In this document: positions 10,328 to 23,000 of the stretch, piece after piece
How the letters are laid out: each line of letters begins with the position of its first letter
Position numbering within the stretch: position 1 is the first letter of the stretch
Assembly: GCA_964036275.1 (NCBI GenBank)
Contig: OZ038436.1
Location: 10,877,904-10,941,903, forward strand
Source: Litoditis marina
Taxonomy: Eukaryota > Nematoda > Chromadorea > Rhabditida > Rhabditidae
DNA: 64,000 nucleotides
Reading direction: 5' to 3'
Position numbers and translations under genes: made by a program
The notes under the pieces: model-generated
Told to the model about the DNA's origin: nothing
The model's input: the letters and a program-made list of their open reading frames with translations, nothing else
Database searches by the model: none

Positions 10328-13052
10328 TTATGTTCGATTGAAAATGTCAACACTGAGTTTTCTCTGGAAAGTTTCCCTGAGATAGTCGAATATTTGTGTG
10401 GCCGCCTGGGAGGCCAAACAAAGGGCCCGCGAGAATTCGGCGGCAGAGAAGGGACCAATCGAATCGGAACTGATCAGCGACGGACACCCATCCTGCAACG
10501 GAAATTATATTGATTATAGTTCGTATTTCATCAACAACGACAGCAAACGACCGAATCAAGACATGGTGGGGTGGGTGGTCGTTAGTACATTATAGTGTTA
10601 TGTAAAACTAACTATGTGTGAAAAAAGATCCAGTGACCACATCCAGGAGAATAGAAATCAACAGTGTTTATTACTTGTATGACGCTCACTTTGTTCTTCA
10701 ATTACATTCAATACTCAAGGTTTTACCACTACATCATCACAAAACACCAGAAACCCCAATAAACCCTTCTCAATCGATAGAAAGTTATACAAATAATATG
10801 TAAACGTCATCCAGCTCACCCCAGTTCCCATAGCGAGTGCGAATAGGAAGGAGGCGTCGGCCTTGGATTCCAATTTGGAATCCGGGTCAAGTGTCAGTTG
10901 ACCGTCCACTCGCACCACCTGCACACCACAGAACGGAGCTCTGCAACATGGAGGTACATTATATTCAGGGGGGGGGGGGTAAAAGTACACATTTTCCTTA
11001 CAGAATTTGAGACAAATCGAGCCAAAGATCGTACATAATCAAGTATTAAATGGAGCTATGCAACATGGAGGATACACTGAATTTTCAGGGGGAGAGACTG
11101 CACATTTTCCGCAATCAGGAATTAAATCGTAAAATCATACCCCACTTAAGTTGTTTAAGCAGTCATAACATTCGAGAGCTCCTATTTAGCCGAAATAATG
11201 AACATTTCACTATTTTTGTTGTGAAATCACGCGATTTCACGCTTTTCGAAAGGTTGTCTGTAGGATAGTTCTATATATACTGGTGTGTGGGTAAAATCCT
11301 GCAAGAAGCCTTGACAGCACTCACTTGCACACAACTCCATTGTCGAGCATGGCGAGTGAGGCTGCTGTGAGTGCAGCTGCACCCAAACTCCCGTCCGACT
11401 GCAGGCAGTGCACTGTCACCTGGAACACGAAACAATTAACCAGGGTCAAAGTGGAGGACAAAGATGAATAGAAAAAAAATTGACATGTCCGTAACTTTCA
11501 GTAGAACCAGAAGTTTCTCAAAACGGCGGAACCGAATTTACTCTGCAAAAGCAACCGGGTTTATTTTTGTTTGGTTTCAACCCGGTTGCTTGTGTAATTG
11601 GCCCCTCAAACCATTACTGTTTTGAGTATAACCAGTAGTAGATGAAAACTAGTTGCTGTTTTGAGAAATACCGCGGGTAGGTTAAAACATTGTTACTCAC
11701 TACTGTTACTCAAGCTTTGAAATACATTGGCCTGAAACTTTTTCAATCCGAGCTACTGAAAACTCTTTTCAAAACTTCATACTTTCTGAAGAAAATCTAT
11801 TTCAAACCGTTTATCTCATAACTCTCTAACTGACCGTCAAACAGGTGCGCGGGTACAACGTCAGATTCACCGTGTTCTGTAGGGCAGACTCGAGGACACT
11901 GTTCAACTGGAAACACACAGATGAAACTACAAACTACACTGTTTGTCCATTTCTAATAAAAATTGAGAAATGAAAGAATGAAATTACAAACTACACTTTT
12001 AATTGACTTGTAATTGAGAACTGATAACCTGAACGGTCTTTGCTAACCCGCTAAAAATCGGGAATTCAGGTCTACCCTCAGTGCTAACGACCACCGAACT
12101 TTACTTTTGTCTATTTCTAGTTACCTACTGAGGTAACCTGAGAAAGGGTTACAAAAAAACCCGTTCGGTTACCATAACACAGATAGATAATAATGTAATT
12201 ATTATTACGATTGTGAACTTGTGAACTACCTAGTTCAATCGATAACCAATCGATATCTTCCCAACTGACCCTGTGGTGTTGCGAGTCTCCGGAAGTCTGT
12301 CGGAAGCTCACATCCAGATGCATCTGTTCGTTCTCACGACGAGAAATGTGAACATCACCTGAAACACGGCATTTTACTATACAAACACGTGTAAAATGTA
12401 AAACTTACTAAGGTTGAAAAAATTATCAACCTTTATAACATCACTGCAACATTGAACCACGCATAAGTCTAAGATAGAAGAGAATATGCAATTACCAATA
12501 CATTCGCCTTTATCTACAGAATTTTCGCGAGTCAGGTGAATTCCCTCAAACTGCTTCTTTACCTCCACATACATATTTCTGACAGATTTGCAGGTGAAAC
12601 CAAAACGGTCACGAGAAAGTTCGAATGATTACTGTATACTGTATAAAGCTAGCATAGAAGGTAGAGTGAAACAGTATGTGTGGCCTCAACTACTGTGTTC
12701 GTCTGTTTCTAATTAGAACTGCCACTTTCTGCTGTGTGTGTAGATCAAACTACAACCCTAGTCCGCAAAAACGGGAAACTTGTCCCCATGAGAAAATACT
12801 ATTCTGTACAATTTAAAAGTGTGAAGGTGGATATCCGCAGACTGTATCACACTGTCTGCGGTCTCACATCATTGCTAATCATTACAGACCCGCGCAAATG
12901 TTTCAGAGTAACTATAAATTGAACCAACCGGGTCCGCTGCAACTGGCCCAGACCGTCGTGTTTCCCTGCGAAAATGAGCACGAGCCATCGGCCTTCTGTA
13001 GATAGGACAGCTCACTTCGCATACGACGCAGCTTACCCGAATCAATAGTCAT
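10328..13052 (-). CDS. crn-5: Exosome complex core-ring subunit RRP46/EXOSC5
   Basis: Six exons, read right to left: 13052-12929, 12358-12270, 11906-11835, 11419-11325, 10940-10820, 10492-10328. They total 666 nt (221 residues plus stop), close to the family's 210-235. Phases fit at all five junctions. The protein is an RNase PH-fold subunit of the RNA exosome ring. Matching blocks in order: ADGSCSFSQGNTTVWAS, YPRTCLTVTVHCLQSDGSLG, ASLAMLDNGVVCKAPFCGV, LTLDPDSKLESKADASFLFA, and a C-terminal helix ASQAATQIFDYLRETFQRKL. In animals this subunit is structural in RNA decay; C. elegans CRN-5 was also named for a cell-death-related nuclease role. The ATG at 13052 directly follows a TTTCAG acceptor, so the mRNA is probably trans-spliced. 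It is the last gene of the crn-3 array. Confidence 0.95.
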
Positions 13053-13125
13053 CTGAAACATGGAAAATCAATCAATAGTCATCTAAAACATTGGAAACTG
13101 ATCAATAGTCGTCTAAAACATTGAA
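13041..13125 (-). repeat. Threefold copy of the crn-5 trans-splice acceptor and start codon
   Basis: The plus-strand sequence TCAATAGTCATCTGAAACAT, which on the minus strand is the acceptor plus the first codons of crn-5, occurs three times in about 85 bp with one to three changes per copy. Only the copy nearest the gene keeps a correct AG; the others read AA or lack the ATG. Confidence 0.85.
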
Positions 13126-13879
13126 ATCAACTTTTGTCCGAACTCGAAACTAGATTAACAAACCTAGCGTAAACCACAGAACTACTTTTTGCAAGTTTAG
13201 TATCATAACAAAGTGAATGCGTGAGCTTAGAATGAACTCGTGATATACGACATAAAATGTAAAGAAACTCATCGAACAAAGCAATATAATAAGATAACCA
13301 GAAGTTGGATAAAACATTTTCAATGTGTACGTGAACATTCGAAAGAATATATTTATACCAAAACAGTCTGCAAAATTAACAACAACCAACTCTCTAACAA
13401 CAACAACTTCAATTATCAACGCAACAAGAACACGACCCAATTTTTCGTGAAACATTCAGACAAATTACGAACTACACAAACCAAACACCGCGCCAGGAGC
13501 ACAGCAATAATGGGTGGAAACAATGATAGTTACCAAGAGGAGGAGTATTCATGTTCTAGCTTTCTATCAGCAGACGTACATGATGAATAAGCGTGAACAA
13601 ATTATTACAATACTAACAGGTCACATAAATCTTGGCTAGAACAAAGGCAATATGACCTACAAAATGTGCCAAAAAACAAAACTCCAGAACAAACATGAAA
13701 CACTTGAACGAGGCAAAATGGTCCACAAAATGAGCCTAGCAAGGTCTTACAACAACTGAAAAAAGTTTTTTTCTTTTCTCATCAAATTAGACGTATCTTG
13801 ACCAAAAAAGGGCCTGTAATCTCACATCATAATGTAACTTTTGGAGTCAAACACACTGTAACTGGAGTAGAACATACTG

Positions 13880-14014
13880 CAACTACCCTAACTACCGCCA
13901 GATAAACCATACTCTCTCCCCTAGTTACCTCATTCATACTGTAACTACCCCAAATGAAATCGTACTGTAACTATCCACCTTCAAATGAACTATACTATCT
14001 CCCCCCTAATTACC
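13880..14014. repeat. Local duplication of the crn-3 stop-codon region
   Basis: The plus-strand block CTATACTATCTCCCCCCTAA (13989 on), which contains the crn-3 stop, has a decayed upstream copy CATACTCTCTCCCCTAGTTACC near 13911. Between them TACTGTAACTAYCC repeats three times. Confidence 0.6.
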
Positions 14015-17000
14015 CCCCTTTCCCCCCTCCTGCGGTTTGTATCCCGTGGTCATAGTGCCCATTCTGTGGAATCCTCCCCGACCGCGTTTCCTCTGATTCT
14101 TCTTGTTTTCCACCCGGAATTTCTGGTGGAACGGGTCGAAACCGTCGTCGCCGCCGCGCTTCTTCTGGTCTGAAACATGAACATTTATTTGATATCAACC
14201 GAAACTTTTTTCAACGTTCAATTCTACAATTTTCTTTTTTGGCGAATGGTCCTCAAATTAATATCAAGATCTCAATCATAGGATCAATCGATACACATCG
14301 TTTGCACGTTCGTGCCTCTACCTCCCAACCTGCAGAGACTGAACTAAGTCTAACATGGAGTACTACTTTCTCCCGGTTCCCCAAACTCACTGAACATGTC
14401 CTTGTCGTACTGCGAGTAGTCTACGGGCTCCACTACTTCCGAGCCAGTCGCCTCCGTCCCATTCTCCCCCTCTACCGTATCCTTCTTCACCCGCTTCACT
14501 GTGTAGTTCGGCTTGTCCACGGGCGGTGCATTCAGGTCAGTGCGGATGTCGGCTGCCTCACGTGTCTGGAACAGGAAACGTTTAGGTGAAATACAAATGA
14601 AACAAGAAGATATTCACGTGAAAACACATGAAATTTACGTGAAACAACACACAACAAAACTCACGCGCGAAAGTACACTGCAAACTATCCACAAACTACA
14701 ACAAATCCATTTTAAATTAGAACTTTATACAAAATCTGAACCACTATAAATGTGAACTAAGGGATTTCTTTGCACAAACCTTGCGCGTAACTAGGTCACC
14801 ACCCAATATTTCATACATAATTTTATGGAACTAAGAAACGAAATCACCCGCCAGTCCCTTCTCTATCTTTCTGACTACTATGTATAGACCAAACTACACA
14901 TTGAAAAAGGAAAACAAACTAACAAACCTTTTTGTGCTGTCGTTTCAGGGCCTTCTTTGTGAGAATCTGATCATCGGTGAATCTCGGAGCAGTGACGGCC
15001 GTGGAAAGAGTGATACTTCCATCTGCCGTGGTCTGAAACAAACACGTAGGGTTGTTCTAGTCGAACTCAAAAACTCGAAAACTCGGTTTTCGCCCAAACT
15101 CGAAATTTTCCAAAATTCGAAAACACGAAATTTTGAACTCGATCAACAACCCTACTTACACATCATAGGAACATCACTCACTGATCAGAATACCACTATT
15201 CATATATTTTCGGCAACAAACGCGCACGTATCAATTTATCAGCTGAACAGTACTCTATATACTATGTATGAGACATTCAGGTGATACCAGACTGTGATTT
15301 TTAAGGTCGCCCCAGCTAAGGCAAGCATTTCTACTTCTGCATCAAAAATAACCAGATTTTCTCACGTGTGGCCGAAAAATGGACCGTTTCTACCCTTTTA
15401 ACCGAGGTTGCGAAAGTAGTACGATGTTAACTGATCCACCAACCTTATAATAGTTTTAGTTGAACATGGACCACACTGAGTTTAGACTATAATTTGTAAA
15501 TTGATGCCTTCGTTTGTGTTTTCTGTTCGACATTTATTGGCCCTTTTGATGTGTAAATACTTTTCTTCCTGCACACGCTACCGTAGCCCTTTTTACAATA
15601 GACATTATCATAATCATTATTGACAATATTATTATTACCATCACTACCAACCTTATCATCCTGGAACACGGGCTTCCTGCACACTGTTGGGTCGTGATGG
15701 GAGAACTGCGTCTTTGGCCCGTCGCCAACCGTCTCTTTTCTCAATTTCTCCTCAGCCTGTCGCTTCTCCTGTAATAATAAGACAGTTTACTAATCCTCTA
15801 ATAACAGTAATTATAATTTAATAATAGTTCTAATAGTATTGACCCCCAATTATAACACAGAAAATAGTTAACTTATTAAGATATAAAGAGAATCTATGAA
15901 TGCCCAAACTACTTGCAAGTGAGCGGTGAGCAGACAAATCGTTTGAACTAGACACACATAATCAAACACAATTCAGTTTCACAACGATAATAATCAGCAG
16001 GTATGGGATTAGTCCTCTGATCTCAACTAGAAATCTTCAAACTCTGAGCATATTGCTTGCTCTTCAAAATTTATATCATTCCGCTCCGAAACGCGCTCAC
16101 CCATGCCTAGTTTCTCATCTACAGACCCATTACGGATACTACGATGTGATCACTGTAGTGGTTGTACGTTGTAAATGTACGAATAAAGTAATACATGACT
16201 GCAATAGTTTGCCGTAAAAGATTATTAATATTAATATTATTATAAAGAGACGACAAGAAAACTGCGAAAACATTGACCTCCTTGTCAGCAGCTTCCTTGA
16301 CAGCAATGGTATAACACTCGAAGGGAGTGGCCCACTTCTCCAGGCGAGATAAAATGGTGTCCACCTTTTTGCGATCGGTAACCTGCAAGAGAAGAAGGGT
16401 TATAAAAGAAACTGTTCCAAAATGTGGAAACTCAACCTATTAGTTTTTATTTTGGGTTGCTGCTAACTTGATTCGATGATTCGATGTTATCACATAATCC
16501 ATGACAACGCGATTCCTGATGTACACTAGTCACATGATTATTCCGCACGAAATTAGACGTTATTTCACGTTTTGAATACCTCCAGACCATTCAAGACCAC
16601 GTGAAACGTGTGAAACCCCTAATATTATTCAGGTTCGTACGTGAAATACTTCCGAATCGGGGCGAAAAAGTGAGCCTGAGCAGCCCCGAAAAGATTAAAT
16701 AATAGTAATTTTGCGCAGAATCTTCAACATTTACCCCAAAAAGTGATCATGGCACAACTGGAATCGAGCAAAAAAGAGTAAGAGCCAATATCAGAAAAGA
16801 GGGGTATTTTCAGTATGTTCAGGGTTTGCGTGACTATCCAACCGAAAGAGTAATTCCCGACCTGCTGGCTGACCACCACTGTGCTCCTGCTCGTAGTGTC
16901 GTTTTTGTCGCTGAACACGCCCAGAAAGGTGTCGTCGGCCGATTTTTCTCTGATCGATTCAGAGTCTTTTCCTTCTTTCGACTGCACGAGGCCACCTCCA

Positions 17001-20000
17001 ATCTCCTCGTCGAAACGAGAATGAGAAAAGTCCAGTTTACATCTGAAAAGGGAGTTATCTCACAGTTTTCATAATAGATATTTTACACCAATTAATATTT
17101 CATATTGAGTGGATGTACTCGAGCCCAACATTGATACTCCTCATAACCTATTATATCTTATAGCTGAAACATTGACTCGCGTTAAATCTTCGTCCAGTGC
17201 CGCAATTTCAATTGACAGCTGACAACCAGTACCAGCGTTTACAACAACGACAACCTATAAAACTACTCTCGAGCCGAACTGCTACCGCTTAGCTCACAAA
17301 CATAGTTATAGTTTGTTTCACCCAGTAGCCACCCGTTACAGTTAGATGTTGATAATTTGACATGTGGAATATTCAGAAAATTCTTCAACTACTTTTATTC
17401 TGTTCTCTACGTAGAAACAAAAACTCACTGAAAACCATTTCAACAATAATTTATCTCTTCGGAGGTGTAGTGAATGAATCCACTTAGAAATGAAACCGAC
17501 TACACCCATCATACCACACTAATGTGACACTAGATTAAGACTTTTGAAGTCGGTAGTCCCACTCAGAAACGTTAGGGTGGTTAAGGAATTGAATTGAATT
17601 GGAATTGGAATTGAAAAGAATTGAAAACCAATTCCGAAGAATTGAATTGAATTGGTTTTTAAATGAAACAAATTCCTAAGAATTGAATTGAATTGGTTTT
17701 GTTAAGAGAAAATCGGAATTGAATTGAATTGGTTTTTGACAGCCAGAAAAAAATGGAATTGAATTGAATTGGTTTTTCTTGAGAGTTGGTAAAAAGAATT
17801 GGAATTGGTCCGGAACTGATTCAGAATTGGAATTTTAAACGCGTTGAAAATGATAGTTTCTTGTTTTGTTCTATCTTGTTCAAATGTATTTGTTGTAAGA
17901 AGCAACATTACGAACTTTTTTGCAGAAAAAATGCTTTAAGAGTTGAAATTGGAATTGATTTTGGTCGGAATTGGAATTGAATTGGTTTTTGAAAACATTG
18001 AAAGAATTGGAATTGAATTTTCGGAATTTTTCGAAAATTGGTTGGAATTGGAATTGAATTGAATTGGTTTTTTGAAATGATGAAAGAATTGGAATTGATT
18101 TGAATTGATTTTCGGAATTGATTAACCACTCTAAGAAACATGCCCAGGGCCCCTCCTCCTTACTAGAAACCATGATATTTCGACTCAACGGTTCAACCCC
18201 GGCCAATTAATTAGCTAACCGGGTTTTTTGTAACCTTTATTTTCCAGGTTAGCTCACAGGTAGGTAGCCTGAAACTAAATTCTGGTTAGCGTGGAAACTA
18301 ACGGTATCTGTTTTTATATTCAGGTTAATAACCGATTACCTGCTGGTAATCTGAAAAATAGGTTACCCAAAACCGGTTGGGTTACCATAAAAACCGGTTA
18401 GATATAGAATTTACCTTCAACCCGTCCGCCAAAGCTAGACCAAATTAGTGTATGATACCCACATGAGCAGTGCCTTGATCCTGGTCATTATTCGTTGTAT
18501 ATCGTTATTATTCAGTTATAACGTTATTATCTATCGTACATCCTCCCACGGAATCAGGCAGGCGTCCCTGTTGCTGATGTCCCTATTGTCTAGCGTCTCC
18601 ATGCTTTCTATACTATCTAGTCGTGCGCTTCTAGAATCATTTGACCACGCCTACTTTGTTGTCTATATAAGACTGCTAGAGCTCATTGTTGTGAGACTGA
18701 TCCTACGGGAACCTGACCTCTATATTATCTGCTATTATTGTATCTGCAATAAACTTCAAAATATACCCACCTGAGTAGTGCCTTGACCCTGGTCATTCTG
18801 TTCTGTTCATCAATGAGGTTCTCCAGAATGTTCCTCTCGCCTCCGGCCTTGTTCTGAGCATAGCAGCTGGTGCTCAGCGGTTGGTCGCGAGCAGCGTATA
18901 CGATCCTGAAACAGTACGATTAGAAACAGGGGCATACACCAGTATGGTCCGACTGAGCGACAAAAAGTGATCCGGTTTCAGATCTAAACCCCCGAAAATT
19001 TAGGATTTTTCATCAAAGGTGGACCGATTTCAATCATTTCGGCTGAAAAGTAGTCCGCAATTTTTCTGACTATTCGGACAACCTTGCTGGTGTATCAGAT
19101 CCAAAATCATGATCGAAGTGAACGTTGTTTGTTTGCACACAGACATCACTCAAAACAGTTTCATGTCCAAGCAAGAAGCCAATTCTCAACCGAAATAAAA
19201 ACATCACGATTAAAGAAGGACGATTATGTGATACAATTCCAACGCTTCAGTTCTTTAAACTGCAATACATTTTCCAATTGCAGTTGGAAGGACCGTTGAC
19301 ACGGGATGGCGAGATTGGTCCAATGGTCCACATAATCGTCCTGCTTTAACAGCAAACAACACAGCGCTAACGTGCAAACTAGAAGAGTGAGAGAATTTGA
19401 GTAAGAATACCAACCTATGCAGATCGAGTAGATGTTCTTTGACCATGACCGGCACGGGGCTGCAACACGCAATGATGCCCTGCATCTCTCGAGGCAACGC
19501 CTGGAATTCAAGGAGACTTGATGGTATAAAAAATACTCGGTGGTTGTCCGTATAACTACTCAACAATTTGACAGATCTGCCTCGAAGCTTGAAGAACAGA
19601 ACATTCCGTGCACTATTTCAAAATAATCATATTTCTGTAAGTTAGAGGCTACCTTCTCGCCAAAATCTCGAGAAATTACGAATCACATTTTGATGCAAAA
19701 TGTTGAATGATGTATAACGAAGAACGGGCCACCTTTTGCAGGACTAATACTTATTCATTGCCTACCTCAGCGATATGCATCATCATGTGGTTGGGAAGGA
19801 CGAAACTGAGACTCTCGTCCTCCTTTCTGGCCACCTCATCTCTCCATCTCCACAGTTCGGCCAGGGCGTACATCTGAAATGAAGTCGAATCAACATCTTA
19901 GAAACATAATCTCAAACTATCCGAGTTATAATATTAAAAACATAGTTGAAGGAAGCAGGAGGGTACATGTGGTTTCCTTGCACCCCTCACATCAAGTCTG

Positions 20001-23000
20001 GTCATTATCTTATATACTGTTTGTTTCTGACCCACCACGGAATGGCGGAATAGACACAATTTACTACGTAACATACATAACCCGCCTTGTCAAAGAACAT
20101 TCTTCACACTACTTCTGATGATCTGAGGAACTTCACTTGATTTACTCGTAAAATGCGTTCTCCTTAAAGGTGGCCTACTGGTGTGTGAGAAATAAACTAA
20201 CCTGTCTGCTGTTGAATGTTCGCCGACTGCCCAACATCTTCTCATATCCCAGAGGATCGAATTGCGGCTTCTCATAGGGCTGGAAAAAGAGAAACTAAAC
20301 TATTCTCAAAGTCAAAATTTTCTGGTTGACGGTTCAACAGTTCGAGAATGCCTTTGTGGATGCCTGGATACACTTTCACTGGCGGTTATTCAATACATTC
20401 CTTTGGGACTCAATTCCACTAAACTTCCTAGTGATCATCGAAAGCTTGGGGTATGTCTTATTCTTGCTCAAATCTAGAATCCAAAATAGAACATTGTTAA
20501 CTCCACACTATTTTCGTGCTCTAACTTCCCGCGGGAAGGTATTTTAGCTTCCCGAGGATTGGTGAATACGGCCACAGGAATGAAAGAACACTCCTAATTC
20601 CCAGCCCCCGTACCTTAGCACAGACTAGTCGACTTTCATTGTAGACAGCTGTCAACAGGTTCTTCTGTTCATTTCCCTTTTCCAACAGTGCCTCTCGCAA
20701 CTCGTCATGACAATACAACAGATAGTGCGTGTCACATCTCGCGTACGCCAACTGCTCCGTGGATAGGGGACTGAAAACAAAGTCGATATAATGTTGCACA
20801 GACGTTATATAAGAGAAAATTCCAATGTTTCACAGCCATTACATGAGAAAACAGTCCAATGTTTCACAGTGATTATATAAGGAAACGGTGAAATGTTTCA
20901 CAACCAACATATAAACGGGTCTGCCTAATATTAAAACAGTCCAATGTTTCACAGCCATTATATAAATGTGTCTTGTCAAAAGTTATACATTTATAACACA
21001 TGTGAGGGTCTTGCCCGATGAACTTGAAGCGATTCCAAATGAAAACTGCCATGGGCAAATGATAAGTTGGTTGAATGTTTCACAGCTAGTATATAAGAGG
21101 TCTTGTCAACCGTTTCACAATTTTCCTTGTACACCGCCGAAATTATTACAAATTATTCTTCTCTCAAAAATAGCCATTTAGGCAGTACTGCCACATTATA
21201 CACACAAGTATACTAACCCCCATCCCGTCGAAAACCAGGTGAATTCTATATTTAACCGGGTTTTTAGGTAACCTAATCGGTTTTTGGTAACCCTTTTTTC
21301 AGGTTACCTCCATAAGTAACCGATCGGTAACCGAAAATGGAAAAGCGGTTACCTGTTTTTTCAATGTAAAATGTGATTTTTACCGTTAGTTTGTACGCTA
21401 ACCGGATTTTTGTTTAGGTTACCTACCGGTTACCTGTGAGGTAACCAGAAAAAGGGGTTACCAAAAACCGGTTAGGTTACCAAAAAACCCGGTTACATAC
21501 AGAATTGGCCCAAAAACCAATACCTAAACCCAACCAAACACCCACCGTATTCTCCAGTCGGAGACCTGGTACTGCTTGTCCAACAGTACATCGCAGTACT
21601 TGTGCACGAGAAACTGCAGGGAGAACTTTTGCAGTTCCAATTGACGCATCGCGTGATACGTGTCGAACATGTTTACCACGTAGACTCCCCAGTCACGCTG
21701 CAGCCACACGATATCGCGGTCGGCACCGTGAAACACCTGAATGCAGTAAATTGATTAAACACTTACAATTCGACAAAGTGAGCATCAAGATACTGTTAAA
21801 CTCCGTACATAACTATTCATACTCTACAATACAAGTAAGTAAGAAAATAAGCTGAGCTGCATACTCAAACGGAGGAGGTGTGAATCGGGAATTTTCAATG
21901 TTCAGTGTTTACCAACCACGCAAGATTGCTTATGGTCCAGGTTTGGAGAACTGGTTAACCATGAGGCATCGACACACAACTGTTTGAGGGAATTCTGCAA
22001 CCATACACCAGTAAGGTCCGACTGAGCAACAAAAAGTAATCCGTTTTCAGATGTAAACACGTGAAAATGTAGGATTTTCCATCAAAGGTAGACCGATTTC
22101 GATCTTTTCAGCCGAAAAGTAGTCCGTTTTCCAAATTTTTCTGACTATTCGGACAACCTTGCTGGTGTATGTCTGCAACACCTTTTCGAGAAAAGCCTCC
22201 CAACCCACCTTGAGAATGTTGGGATCGGTGAATATCTCATTGAGAATATGGATGTCCTTCCAGATCGGGAACGGGTCCACAATATAGTCGGCGTCTCGCG
22301 TCGAGATTTGCATCAGACAGATGAAGCCAAGGAACGAACGGTGGTCGTGGTGCTGCAAGCAAATGCGAAATTCATAAGAAGTTTTTTTTCAAAAGAGAGA
22401 AAAGGAGAGAAAAAATCCGAGCTGCGAAAACAAACAGCTAGACGCAAAATCCATATAATTGAAAAATAGTATTTTCGTTTATTCGAAAAACTAGTATTTT
22501 CGTATTTGAAAAGTAGTTTTCCTTCAAAATACCCATATTAGGAATTGTATTAATTGTTCGTCTGTGGGATTAATTTGGAGACTATTTAATATATTTAAAC
22601 TGGTGGCAGTAAGCCGAAGAAAACCGAACCTTGTTTCACAACCGGTTTTTCACACTTTGCCTCTACAATACACTATTTTGATATGTAACCCCTTTGAAAT
22701 AGAAAACTACGTTGAAATGATCTCCAACTAACCTCGAGATCCACAGCAAACTCCTTGACCTTCTTGAGGGCGTCGCACATTTCCTGTAGTGCCTCTACAG
22801 TATCTACCGTAGTCAATGGAGTAGAGGAGATGTCGCCATACTTCTGAAACATTCAAATGTTGAAGTTGACGATATAGGGTTGCTGCAGCCAAAAAAGCAA
22901 TGAAAAACAACTGCTCTTCTCTGAAAAACAGAACCAAGACGCAATAGTTTGTGTAATAGTGATTATCCTTCTGTAAAGTCATTCTCCTCACCTAGCAGTA

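Noticed and set aside
10398..10595. Plus-strand frame over the last crn-5 exon
   Set aside because: It overlaps a minus-strand exon that matches RRP46 and ends in a proper stop; the plus frame has no splice context or homology.
14880..15284. 134-codon plus-strand frame
   Set aside because: It spans a well-supported crn-3 exon on the other strand and mixes exon and intron; no recognisable protein.
17702..18206. Overlapping minus-strand frames rich in Q, F, N and S
   Set aside because: They are translations of the GAATTG repeat, not a prion-like gene.
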